Shown in pieces: positions 1-6,392 of a stretch of 12,235 nt of DNA (positions are counted from its first letter, which is position 1; every line of letters begins with the position of its first letter). The translations under genes and the position numbers were made by a program. The notes under the pieces were generated by a model that was given only the letters and a program-made list of their open reading frames with translations, was not told the origin of the DNA and did not search any database. The stretch comes from Bdellovibrio sp. CG10_big_fil_rev_8_21_14_0_10_47_8 (GTDB lineage: Bacteria > Bdellovibrionota > Bdellovibrionia > Bdellovibrionales > Bdellovibrionaceae), in the NCBI GenBank assembly GCA_002773975.1, contig PEZR01000057.1, positions 1-12,235 on the forward strand. Direction: 5' to 3'.

Positions 1-23
1 CCAGCCGGGAGTTTTGCTACCAC

Positions 24-854
24 TTACATTGTTAACGATTCGTTCGCAAGCATCTTAAGAGTTGGTTGAAAAAACTCCGGTGCTGGCGGGATTCCTCCAA
101 GGCTACTGTGCGGTCTCTTTGTGTTGTAATGCTTCCTCCAGTTCCCGATCACGATCTTCGCTTCAAGCAGCGAGTAAAATATTTCACCATTCAAAAGTTC
201 ATAGCGCATCTTGCCGTTGAACGATTCACAGTATCCATTTTCCCACGGACTTCCTGGCTGGATAAATAATGGCTGTACCTGCAGACTCTTCATCCACGCC
301 ACAAGCTCCTTTGCGATAAATTCTGGACCATTGTCAGATCTGATAAATTGTGGACATCCTTTTTGTAAAAATAAATCTGCTAAAACCAAGATCACATCCT
401 GCGCTCGGATCCGTCTTGCCACATGGCTTGATAAACATTCCTTCGTGTATTCATCGATGATGTTTAAAATCTTAAATTTCCTTCCATCATGCGTCTGTTC
501 AGAGACAAAATCATAGGACCAAACATGGTTCGGGTATTCGGGGCGGTGCCTGATGCAAGATCCATCGGCCAGCCAAAGTCTGGATTTCTTGGGCTGCTTC
601 TGCGGAACTTTCAATCCTTCTTTGCGCCAGATTGTGTAAACACGATCTTTTCCCACTGACCAGCCCTCCATGTTCAATAAATATGTCACCTGACGATAGC
701 CGTACCTGCCATATTCGGTCGCAAGCTCGATCACTCGTGATTCAAGCTTTTCTTGCTCCTGATTTGGCAACTTTTCGTATCGCTGGGTTGATCTGATTTG
801 CCCAATAATTTTACAAGCCCGACGCTCGCTCACTTTAAGCTTTTGCATCGCCAT
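24..854 (-). CDS. IS3-family transposase OrfB, rve integrase core
   Basis: This is the catalytic half of the IS transposase. An HTH_21-like region (about residues 36-90, with YGRYGYRQVTYLL) precedes an RNase H-fold integrase core. The DDE residues are visible: D115 in WSYDFV, D174 in RSDNGPEF and E210 in ENGYCESFNG. The last two have 35 residues between them, as in the DD(35)E class. The C-terminal HYNTKRPHSSLGG motif is typical of the family. The ATG at 854 is only the first ATG. The frame is open upstream through SPAKRKDAVQ to the GGGAAAC heptamer at 890-896, and that stretch resembles the OrfAB junction of IS407-type elements. The working protein is therefore probably the OrfAB fusion made by -1 frameshifting. 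OrfB ends at a TAA at 24-26. Confidence 0.93.
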   Translation of the reverse strand: MAMQKLKVSERRACKIIGQIRSTQRYEKLPNQEQEKLESRVIELATEYGRYGYRQVTYLLNMEGWSVGKDRVYTIWRKEGLKVPQKQPKKSRLWLADGSCIRHRPEYPNHVWSYDFVSEQTHDGRKFKILNIIDEYTKECLSSHVARRIRAQDVILVLADLFLQKGCPQFIRSDNGPEFIAKELVAWMKSLQVQPLFIQPGSPWENGYCESFNGKMRYELLNGEIFYSLLEAKIVIGNWRKHYNTKRPHSSLGGIPPAPEFFQPTLKMLANESLTM

Positions 855-883
855 CTGAACCGCATCCTTGCGTTTCGCCGGGC

Positions 884-1162
884 TTAGAAGTTTCCCTTGG
901 AAACTTCTTTTAAAATCAAAATATCTAGGGCCTGATCAGATACAATTTTGCGAAGCCTTGAAGCTTCTTGCTCGAGCTCTTTGAGCCGCTTTGCTTGGTC
1001 GACTCGCAGTCCACCAAATTCTGATTTCCATCTCGATAGGGTTATCGGTGTGATGCCGACTTTTCGGGCTGCTTCCGCTTGGGTTAAGCCCTTGCTTTGT
1101 TCAATCTCAGCTGTCCGCAGATGCTGGATGATTTCCTCTGGGGTATATCTCTTTCTTGCCAT
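884..1162 (-). CDS. IS3-family transposase OrfA (HTH_Tnp_1)
   Basis: This 92-residue protein binds the IS ends. Residues 5-50 form the HTH_Tnp_1 domain (RYTPEEII, then QAEAARKVGITPITLSRWK). Residues 55-85 form a leucine-zipper-like coiled coil (LKELEQEASRLRKIVSDQ) used for oligomerisation in this family. The ATG is preceded by AAAGGA about 8 bases upstream. The end of the gene carries the slippery heptamer GGGAAAC two codons before its TAA, so a fraction of ribosomes should continue into orfB. It is full length for the family. Confidence 0.92.
   Translation of the reverse strand: MARKRYTPEEIIQHLRTAEIEQSKGLTQAEAARKVGITPITLSRWKSEFGGLRVDQAKRLKELEQEASRLRKIVSDQALDILILKEVSKGNF
890..896 (-). promoter_or_regulatory. 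Programmed -1 frameshift heptamer GGGAAAC
   Basis: On the minus strand the orfA frame reads AAG GGA AAC TTC TAA. The seven bases G GGA AAC fit the X XXY YYZ rule exactly (X=G, Y=A, Z=C). Slippage by -1 gives GGG AAA and enters the frame that continues as KLLSPAKRKDAVQMAMQ into OrfB. The site lies just before the orfA stop, as in other IS3-family elements, many of which use an A-rich slippery site instead. A downstream stimulatory structure was not worked out. Confidence 0.8.
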
Positions 1163-1188
1163 AATCCGGATCCTTTCTTGGCCCAGAT

Positions 1189-1197
1189 CTTATCACA
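1189..1197 (-). promoter_or_regulatory. Possible extended -10 promoter of the transposase genes
   Basis: The minus strand reads TGTGATAAG, a TGn extended -10 with 4 of 6 matches to TATAAT. It lies about 27 bases before the orfA ATG and inside the IS end, where such elements usually have their promoter. No good -35 was found. Confidence 0.35.
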
Positions 1198-1200
1198 GAT

Positions 1201-1228
1201 TCTGGACCGGGTTAGCCCGGGCAGGTCA
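1201..1228 (-). repeat. Terminal inverted repeat region of the IS (orfA side)
   Basis: The minus strand from 1228 begins TGACCTGCCCGGG, a TG-starting end as expected for the IS3 family. The stretch contains a small hairpin (CCGGG at 1207-1211, loop TTAG, CCCGG at 1216-1220). The exact length of the repeat cannot be set because the partner end is outside the window. Bases 1229-1232 (CGCA) are the candidate target-site duplication if this group duplicates 4 bp. Confidence 0.65.
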
Positions 1229-2023
1229 CGCATACTGAGCAATTTTTTGCAAACCTTCTTGTGAGGTCATCGTTTCGGCGGTGCTGTCATCAATCAGCTG
1301 CATCAGCTCGACCGGCGTCATTTTTCGCAAACGCTCAAGATTGGATGTCTCGAAAGACTGAATGATCACTGGCTGAGTTTTGTTGTTAAAATGATATTTC
1401 TTTAAAAGTCGCACCACGGCTCTTTCCGGATCAAAGCCCAATTGATGAAAATAGCTCGAGTGTTTGATCTCGGGAATAATGCCGATTTGTCGATGGCGAA
1501 GTTTTTCTTGCTGACGCACAAACTGCAAATACTCTTCAAAAGTTATAATTGAATCCAAATTGTCCTTTTCGTGGGAGCGAAAATTCAAACGTTCTTTGGT
1601 GCGCAGGGTTTTCAGCTCCTTGACGGTAAAGTCTTCTGTGAACCATCCCTCCATTTTTTGACCGTCCACCGTCTTGACGGTTTTTCGTTGGGGGAAAAGT
1701 TCAGTTACATTGGTTGTTTGCGAGATCTCGTTTTCATGACGAATCACCAAGACGCCGTCTTTGCTAAAAACCAGATCGGGTTCAATGAAGTCCGCTCCAA
1801 AATCCAAAGCGAGATTGTAAGAGCGAAGAGTGTGTTCGGGCCCATGCCCAGGCGCCCCGCGGTGACCAACGATCAGTGGTCGGGTAAAATGCCCCCGAAG
1901 AGCCAAGGCTTTCGAGGGATCAGGACAAGACTTTAGATTTGGTTTCACAGTGGTGGTTGAGCAACCAAGGGCGCCCACCAAAGCCAGGATCCAGAAGGCA
2001 TGGGGCCATGAAACATTTTGCAT
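1226..2023 (-). pseudogene. GlpQ-like glycerophosphodiester phosphodiesterase lipoprotein, 3' end removed by IS
   Basis: The intact family member hydrolyses glycerophosphodiesters to glycerol-3-phosphate and an alcohol in the periplasm. Residues 1-21 look like a lipoprotein signal ending ALVGALGC (A at -3 is slightly unusual). The GDPD barrel follows: HRG at 54-56 with GPEHT to 65, E81 and D83 in FIEPDLV, H96 in VIRHE, and PEIK at 184-187. These are the usual metal and catalytic residues. The text matches E. coli GlpQ up to its AEYA-like segment (here IAQYA), then stops at residue 265. The family is usually 330-360 residues, so roughly 80-90 are lost, including the last barrel strands. The stop TGA (1226-1228) is the first three bases of the IS. 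Activity is unlikely. The start is 4 bases after the SPFH gene, so it is last in that operon. Confidence 0.85.
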
Positions 2024-2027
2024 CTGC

Positions 2028-2954
2028 TTATACCGACGTCTGTTTCGACTTCACACGGTCAAAGACACTGAACGCCGAGGCAATAATCGCATTGGGGTCT
2101 CCCACATTGCTGGGAACAATCAGAAGATCAGAGTTCGTGGCCATATTTCCCAGCTGTTTAACGTACTCTTCTGCTACTCTTAAGGCCGCAGCGTCTTTCC
2201 CGCCTTCGCCGGCGAGGGCAGCGGCAACCAGCTTGGTTCCTTCTGCTGTTGCGCGCGCTACAGATAAGATCGCCTCGGCTTGTCCGTGGGCCTGGTTAAT
2301 CTGCCTTTGTTTGTCGGCCTCAGATTGTTTGATCATATCTTGTTTCCGACCTTCGGCATTGTTGATCAATGAATCCCTGGTGGCTTCGGACTCGAGAATT
2401 TTTGCTCGTTTTTCTCGTTCAGCGCGCATTTGTTTTTCCATGGCATCCAAAACGTCTTTTGGGGGATTGATGGATTTGATTTCATAGCGCAGAACTTTCA
2501 CGCCCCAAGGTTGGGTTGCGGCATCAATACCCATGACGATGGCTGTATTGATTCGCTCGCGATCTTCAAAGGACTTGTCGAGATCGATTTTTCCAATTTC
2601 AGAGCGCAGGGTTGTTTGTGCCAATTGCACAATCGCAATCTCATAATCGTTCACTCCGTAAGAGGCCGCTTTAGAATCAATCACTCGGTAAAAAATCACG
2701 CCGTCAACGGTCACCTGAACATTGTCCTTGGTGATACAGATCTGGGGTGGAATATCCAAGACCATCTCTTTTAAATCCGCACGATACGCAATGCGATCGA
2801 CGAAAGGAATGGTGATGTGAAGGCCGGCCTCGATGGTGCGGCTGTATTTCCCCAGTCGCTCAATGATATAGGCCGATTGCTGGGGTACAATTCGCACCGT
2901 GAGCACGACAAAAATGATCGAAAAAACAACGATCGCGACGACTAAAAGTTCCAT
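2028..2954 (-). CDS. qmcA: SPFH/band-7 membrane protein, QmcA/stomatin type
   Basis: This is a membrane scaffold protein of the prohibitin/stomatin superfamily. Such proteins form large rings in the inner membrane and are tied to membrane microdomains and protease control; the exact role of QmcA is not settled. Residues 3-20 are one hydrophobic anchor. The SPFH domain follows from about 22 to 180, starting with the typical VPQQSAYIIERLGKYSRT and later PWGVKVLRYEIKSI. Residues 178-235 are a long charged Ala/Glu/Lys/Gln coiled coil. The length of 308 matches E. coli QmcA (about 305). AGGAGA lies 6 bases before the ATG. It sits 15 bases after the NfeD gene, the standard partner, which strongly supports the assignment. 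Confidence 0.92.
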   Translation of the reverse strand: MELLVVAIVVFSIIFVVLTVRIVPQQSAYIIERLGKYSRTIEAGLHITIPFVDRIAYRADLKEMVLDIPPQICITKDNVQVTVDGVIFYRVIDSKAASYGVNDYEIAIVQLAQTTLRSEIGKIDLDKSFEDRERINTAIVMGIDAATQPWGVKVLRYEIKSINPPKDVLDAMEKQMRAEREKRAKILESEATRDSLINNAEGRKQDMIKQSEADKQRQINQAHGQAEAILSVARATAEGTKLVAAALAGEGGKDAAALRVAEEYVKQLGNMATNSDLLIVPSNVGDPNAIIASAFSVFDRVKSKQTSV

Positions 2955-2969
2955 GATATATCTCCTGTC

Positions 2970-3395
2970 TTAAATAATTTTTCGAATCAGTAAAACATTT
3001 CCATCAATACCAACAATCACAACTCGGTCGCCTTGTTTAAGAGCCTCAGAACCCAGATTTGTGGCCAGCCACGAGGTCCCCTGATAAGTAATGCGAGTCT
3101 GCTGATGGGGTGAAATGGCCTGGTCGACATGAATTTCTTTTCCAATATCCGCACTCAGCGAAATAGATTTCAGAAATCTCTTCTGTATGGGTCTCCGCAG
3201 GGTCAATCCGCCGACGATGGACACAATCGCGCATGAGAGCCCTTGGACGAGGTGGCTTGCGCCCAGCGAGCTGGCGAGGGCTGCTGCAAAACAACCGAAA
3301 GCAATAAAGATGAGAAAAAATCCGCTGGTCAGCATTTCGCCAATAAGCAGACAAATCCCAGCAATGATCCAAAGTGTGACCAGATCGATAGCCAT
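2970..3395 (-). CDS. NfeD-family membrane protein (short form, YbbJ-like)
   Basis: This 141-residue protein has an N-terminal hydrophobic region (about residues 5-65, three or more membrane segments: LWIIAGICLLIGEML, FFLIFIAFGCFAAAL, LSCAIVSIVGGLTL). It is followed by a soluble OB-fold domain (about 80-141) with the recognisable ending GDRVVIVGIDGNVLLIRK. This is the short NfeD type without the N-terminal ClpP-like protease domain. It is usually encoded next to an SPFH gene and is thought to act with it in the membrane. The ATG overlaps the stop of the preceding small gene as TAATG (sharing one base), which suggests translational coupling. Confidence 0.9.
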   Translation of the reverse strand: MAIDLVTLWIIAGICLLIGEMLTSGFFLIFIAFGCFAAALASSLGASHLVQGLSCAIVSIVGGLTLRRPIQKRFLKSISLSADIGKEIHVDQAISPHQQTRITYQGTSWLATNLGSEALKQGDRVVIVGIDGNVLLIRKII

Positions 3396-3715
3396 TATTT
3401 TTTCCCATCCTCTTTCTTAAATGCAGTTTTTTCTAGTTTCTGCATAGTTTCAATTTTATTCTTCAAAAAGGCTCGAAGGGCTTCTTTAAAGAAAGGTTCA
3501 AACTCCGCATCCGGAGTTCCTGCTGCGCCGACGATTTTCTGATACAGCGACAGGGTCTCATCTCCGACGGACAAAATGATCTTTTTTTCGCTGAGATAAT
3601 CATCGATAAGGTCTCGCAACAACCAGCTGAAATTCAGTCCTCGCCGAGAGATCTCTTCATACTGGTCTTCGCCAATGAAAAGACTAATGCGTCGAAGGTC
3701 TCTTTCTTTTGCCAT
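3395..3715 (-). CDS. Small protein with ribbon-helix-helix-like N-terminus, first gene of the nfeD-SPFH operon
   Basis: This 106-residue protein is of no family I recognise with certainty. Its first 45 residues have the layout of a ribbon-helix-helix DNA-binding domain: a strand (RRISLFI), a helix (GEDQYEEISRRG), a turn (LNFS) and a second helix (WLLRDLIDDYLSE). The remainder is charged and probably helical, with a lysine-rich tail (KKEDGKK). I chose the ATG at 3715 with GAGGG upstream. A GTG at 3745 is in frame but lies within the apparent promoter -10 area. It overlaps nfeD by one base and heads the operon. An inverted repeat in its promoter would suit autorepression, which is inference. 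It could instead be a non-DNA-binding helical protein. Confidence 0.72.
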   Translation of the reverse strand: MAKERDLRRISLFIGEDQYEEISRRGLNFSWLLRDLIDDYLSEKKIILSVGDETLSLYQKIVGAAGTPDAEFEPFFKEALRAFLKNKIETMQKLEKTAFKKEDGKK

Positions 3716-3743
3716 AAATAAGCCGCCCTCTTTGTGTAAAAGC

Positions 3744-3772
3744 ACTTAAATACATACAAGTATGCCTGTCAA
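3744..3772 (-). promoter_or_regulatory. Promoter with operator-like palindrome for the leftward operon
   Basis: On the minus strand a perfect TTGACA (3767-3772) is followed after 16-17 bases by TTTAAG or TTAAGT (about 3744-3750), a weak -10. Between them lies CATAC-TT-GTATG (3753-3764), a 5-bp-arm inverted repeat. A repressor bound here would block RNA polymerase. The ribbon-helix-helix-like protein encoded just downstream is the natural candidate. The -35 and the palindrome are directly seen; function is inferred. Confidence 0.55.
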
Positions 3773-3884
3773 CGTCTTTGTGGATATTCTAGCGCAAAAT
3801 AGGACAAAGCCATGGGATAATCTGAATTTGCTTGGGAATTGATGGGTGCGTCGTGACCCAGTGGCCCTTCAGCCTTTAACATAA

Positions 3885-3890
3885 GATAAT
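3885..3890 (+). promoter_or_regulatory. Possible -10 element for the methyltransferase transcript
   Basis: GATAAT matches the -10 consensus at five of six positions. The best -35 candidate at 17 bases (TGGCCC) is poor, so an activator or another sigma factor may be needed. Use of this site would start RNA near 3897, just before the stem-loops. Confidence 0.35.
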
Positions 3891-3907
3891 GAATTTTCGC
3901 TGTCGCT

Positions 3908-3980
3908 GGTTCTCTGCAATGAGAGCCTATGGGCTCCGTGAACCACGGAGAACAACGGAGACTTTGGCCGAGAGTTCTCT
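3908..3980 (+). promoter_or_regulatory. Structured leader region with competing hairpins upstream of the methyltransferase
   Basis: Hairpin A pairs GGTTCTC (3908-3914) with GAGAGCC (3921-3927), including one G-U. Hairpin C pairs CTCCGTG (3934-3940) with CACGGAG (3944-3950) across a 3-base loop. A third pairing, GAGCC (3923-3927) with GGCTC (3932-3936), excludes both A and C. ACGGAGA occurs twice 10 bases apart (3945 and 3955), so CTCCGT has two possible partners. AGAGTTCTCT (3971-3980) is a further small inverted repeat, and GTTCTCT occurs twice (3909 and 3974). I do not recognise a known riboswitch. No T-tract terminator is seen. Confidence 0.45.
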
Positions 3981-4040
3981 ACGCATAACTGCAATTTCTA
4001 TATTGTTGCAAAAAAATTAAACCAACGAAGGGGAATGTGA

Positions 4041-4874
4041 ATGACATTGACCAAAAGCCTGCCAAAGACGCCCAAGGAATTTCGCGCGGAGTTTGTTGAT
4101 ATTATTAATACCGGACCTTTTCCTATTCGATTCCCAGGGGCCGAAAATTTGAATCAAGACAAAGAGTGGTGCGAGGTGCAGATGGATGGGGAGTGGAAAA
4201 AAATCCGCTTCCATGACTATGCCTCCGTTTTTAAAATTCCGGGTCTTTATGAAACGATTTTCTATCGAACTCTGCGCTGCAATTCTCCAGCTCGAATCGC
4301 TGGTGTTTTGAATGATGTTTTAAAGGAGCATAACTTTCCAGCGCAAAAACTGCGTGTTTTAGATTTTGGGGCCGGCAACGGAATGGCGGGGGAGGCTCTG
4401 CAAAATCTCGGCACCCGAAATATTGTTGGCGTTGATATTCTACCCGAAGCCAGAGAGGCCACTCTTCGTGATCGACCATGGGTCTATAACGATTATCTGA
4501 TCAGAGATTTCACCCAACTGTCGGCGGAGGACACCGAGAAACTTCAACAGCTGCGTTTGAATGCGTTGATCATTGTCGCAGCGTTGGGGTTCGGGGACAT
4601 TCCACCAAAAGCTTTTTATGAGGCTTATAACTTGATTGAAGACGGTGGATGGATTGCTTTTAATATCAAAGAGGATTTCTTGAAAGCCAGTGGGCGCAGT
4701 GGTTTTTCTGGGCTGGTGAACAACATGATTCGCGGCGAACTGATGCGAGTCGAACTGTATCGAAGATACCAGCATCGGCTCAATGTCATGGGACATCCTC
4801 TTTACTACATCACCGTAGTAGCGCAAAAACAGAAAAGCTTAAGCTTAGCCGATTTGAAACAAGCAGAGCTCTAG
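4041..4874 (+). CDS. Class I SAM-dependent methyltransferase, substrate unknown
   Basis: This 277-residue cytosolic protein transfers a methyl group from S-adenosylmethionine. The Rossmann core begins at about residue 103, with motif I VLDFGAGNG (106-114) and the acidic end of strand two at VGVDILPEA (129-137). A hydrophobic strand LNALIIVAALGF (173-184) and DGGWIAFNIKE (201-211) fit motifs IV and VI. The GAGNGMAGEAL stretch recalls METTL27/WBSCR27-like enzymes, whose substrate is not known. Residues 1-100 are an N-terminal extension outside the core, perhaps for substrate binding. AAGGGG lies 7 bases before the ATG. The gene stands alone, converges with the ABC importer operon, and its TAG stop is the loop of a perfect hairpin. 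No neighbour points to a substrate. Confidence 0.82.
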   Translation: MTLTKSLPKTPKEFRAEFVDIINTGPFPIRFPGAENLNQDKEWCEVQMDGEWKKIRFHDYASVFKIPGLYETIFYRTLRCNSPARIAGVLNDVLKEHNFPAQKLRVLDFGAGNGMAGEALQNLGTRNIVGVDILPEAREATLRDRPWVYNDYLIRDFTQLSAEDTEKLQQLRLNALIIVAALGFGDIPPKAFYEAYNLIEDGGWIAFNIKEDFLKASGRSGFSGLVNNMIRGELMRVELYRRYQHRLNVMGHPLYYITVVAQKQKSLSLADLKQAEL

Positions 4875-4884
4875 GAGCTCTGCT
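4862..4884. terminator. Perfect 10-bp hairpin around the methyltransferase stop codon
   Basis: AGCAGAGCTC (4862-4871) pairs perfectly with GAGCTCTGCT (4875-4884). The 3-base loop TAG is the stop codon itself. There is no proper T-tract on the plus strand. On the minus strand TTGTTTC follows, a weak one. It probably ends transcription from the ABC operon, or from both sides together with the neighbouring hairpin. Confidence 0.6.
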
Positions 4885-4886
4885 CT

Positions 4887-4909
4887 GTCTTAGACTTAGA
4901 GTCTAAGAC
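4887..4909. terminator. Second perfect 10-bp hairpin, across the ABC importer stop codon
   Basis: GTCTTAGACT (4887-4896) pairs perfectly with AGTCTAAGAC (4900-4909) across a TAG loop. The TAA of the leftward gene (4896-4898) lies at the junction of stem and loop. No T-tract follows on the plus strand (CCCTTA). With the preceding hairpin, two bases away, it forms a bidirectional end between convergent genes. Confidence 0.58.
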
Positions 4910-6392
4910 CCTTAGGGATAACAATCTGGGAGATAAATCCAAAGAGAAAATGGGCCACAACTGCCATCAACGCAGCTGGGATGGCGCCGATATAAATGGT
5001 CGACAGGTCATTCAAGGCCAGGCCGGTCACGATCGGAGCTCCATAACCGCCAGCACCAATCAAGGCCGCCAGAGTTGCAGTGCCAATACCGATGATTGCG
5101 GAGGTCCGAACTCCCGCCAAAATATTGGGACTTGCCAGCGGCAATTCGATCAAACGAATGCGTTGCCAATCGCTGAGCCCCAGAGAGCGGGCAGACTCCA
5201 ACAGTCTGGGATCAATACGAACCATGCCCTCGTGAGTGTTGACCACCACGGGCAATAAGCCATAAAGAAAAAGTGCGACCAAGGCCGGCAGGGTGCCAAT
5301 GCCAAAAAGTGGAATTAAAAACACCAACAGAGCGAGCGATGGAATTGTCTGAAGCAGCCCGCTAAAGATCAAGATCACCTGTCCCCACAGTTTTGATCGA
5401 GTCGCGAGGATCCCCATCGGAATCCCAACAAAAATTGAAAACACCAGCGAGACTCCAACCAGCAAAAGATGTTCTTTGGTGCGTCGCCAGACGCGTTTAA
5501 AAATCGCTTCAACTTCGTCAGGAGCCCCCCGTTCCAAATAGGTCGATGCAATAGCTGGGAAGGATTTTCCATTCAAATCTGCTTCGGCATTCAGATGCTG
5601 CATCAATTTTTCGTCGAACTGGTTCTCTAAGGTCCGCAATTTTTCCCAAGCCAAGGGATGGTTTTTAACAAAATTAAGGCTGGTCATTAATACAGCATCA
5701 TAGGTCGGGAAAAAGTTTTTATCATCTTTCAAAATTTCTAGATCGAAGGTTTCAAGCTTTCCGTCGGTCGAGTAGACCTCGATCACGTCAACTTGATTAT
5801 TTTGGATGGCCTCGTACACAAGAGAGTGATCCATGCTTTTGACGTTTTTACCAAAAGTCAGGCCATAGTGCTTTTTCAGAGAGGGATAGCCATCCGATCG
5901 TGACATGAACTCAAAGGAAAATGCCACTCGAGCTTGGTCCCCCAGTTTGTTCAGGTCGCTGATCGTTTTTAAATGATGCTGTTCTGAAAAATCTTTGCGA
6001 ACGGCCAGGGCATAGGTGTTATTAAAGCCAAGCGGGGCGCTGATGGTCATCCCTAGGTCTTCTAGTTTTTTTTGCAACAGGGCTCGATCTTTCAGGCCAG
6101 GTTCCTTTAGAATATTTTCTGTGATAGTGCCGGTGTATTCGACGTAAATATCGATTTCTTCTTTTCGGAGGGCTTCATAGATGATGCCGGTCCCTCCAAG
6201 GCCAAATTTTCTTTGCACAGTCAAAGACGGGTCGTCCTCCAGAAGTTGAGCGACAATTTCCCCTAAGATATAACTTTCAGTAAAATTTTTTGAGCCAACG
6301 GTGACGGTTTCGCCGGCAAAGCAGGGGTGGCCAAAGCCTCCAAAGAGATTCCAAAAAAGACTTCCCATCACGATCAACAATAGGGACTTCAT
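4896..6392 (-). CDS. Osmoprotectant-type ABC importer: fused substrate-binding and permease protein
   Basis: This 498-residue fusion belongs to the glycine betaine/choline/carnitine (OpuC/OsmU) import family. Residues 1-26 are a signal peptide (cleavage near CFA-GE). Residues 28-295 are an OpuAC-type binding domain with VGSKNFTESYILGEI (32-46), GLGGTG (64-69), EIDIYVEYTGT (79-89) and VYSTDG (206-211). Residues 305-490 are a five-segment permease with the EAA loop at about 399-427 (ESARSLGLSDWQRIRL). For that loop to face the cytoplasm, the first segment must begin in the periplasm, which fits a binding domain attached on that side. Known fusions such as OpuABC carry the domains in the opposite order, as I recall. 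The start overlaps the ATPase stop as ATGA. The ligand is a quaternary amine by family; the exact one is not readable. Confidence 0.9.
   Translation of the reverse strand: MKSLLLIVMGSLFWNLFGGFGHPCFAGETVTVGSKNFTESYILGEIVAQLLEDDPSLTVQRKFGLGGTGIIYEALRKEEIDIYVEYTGTITENILKEPGLKDRALLQKKLEDLGMTISAPLGFNNTYALAVRKDFSEQHHLKTISDLNKLGDQARVAFSFEFMSRSDGYPSLKKHYGLTFGKNVKSMDHSLVYEAIQNNQVDVIEVYSTDGKLETFDLEILKDDKNFFPTYDAVLMTSLNFVKNHPLAWEKLRTLENQFDEKLMQHLNAEADLNGKSFPAIASTYLERGAPDEVEAIFKRVWRRTKEHLLLVGVSLVFSIFVGIPMGILATRSKLWGQVILIFSGLLQTIPSLALLVFLIPLFGIGTLPALVALFLYGLLPVVVNTHEGMVRIDPRLLESARSLGLSDWQRIRLIELPLASPNILAGVRTSAIIGIGTATLAALIGAGGYGAPIVTGLALNDLSTIYIGAIPAALMAVVAHFLFGFISQIVIPKGLRL

Larger units (their letters stand above)
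1..1228 (-). mobile_element. IS3-family insertion sequence (IS407-like group), left part cut by window edge
   Basis: This element holds orfA (884-1162) and orfB (24-854) in the order and overlap typical of IS3-family elements, transcribed leftward. Its orfA-proximal end is at about 1228, where the minus strand begins TGACCTGCCCGGG, the TG start expected for this family. The other end is not in the window. The CCGGG at 5-9 may correspond to the CCGGG in the visible end, which would place the missing end only a few bases left of base 1, but this is inference. Both reading frames, the slippery site and the catalytic triad are intact, so nothing seen says the element is dead. It was inserted into the 3' part of a GlpQ-like gene. 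The subgroup call rests on the similarity of the transposase to IS407-type proteins as I remember them. Confidence 0.88.
3746..4040. other. Divergent intergenic region without a gene
   Basis: No convincing coding frame was seen between the leftward operon and the methyltransferase gene. It holds the leftward promoter (3744-3772), a rightward -10-like GATAAT (3885-3890), a cluster of stem-loops (3908-3980) and the ribosome site AAGGGG at about 4028-4033. A second GATAAT at 3816-3821 has no matching -35. Confidence 0.6.

Noticed and set aside
1939..2487. 182-codon open frame on the plus strand
   Set aside because: It lies opposite the SPFH gene, whose protein match is strong. The plus-strand product is rich in Ser, Ala and Cys without a recognisable domain and has no ribosome site.
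3395..3715. Antitoxin of a toxin-antitoxin pair
   Set aside because: Ribbon-helix-helix antitoxins occur, but the coupled downstream gene is an NfeD membrane protein, not a toxin, and no toxin-like gene is nearby.
3716..3745. Upstream GTG start for the ribbon-helix-helix-like protein
   Set aside because: It would place the start codon in the -10 area of the visible promoter; the ATG at 3715 has GAGGG upstream and starts just before the folded domain.
4440..4826. 128-codon open frame on the minus strand inside the methyltransferase
   Set aside because: The plus strand has methyltransferase motifs and a good ribosome site here; the minus frame has neither.
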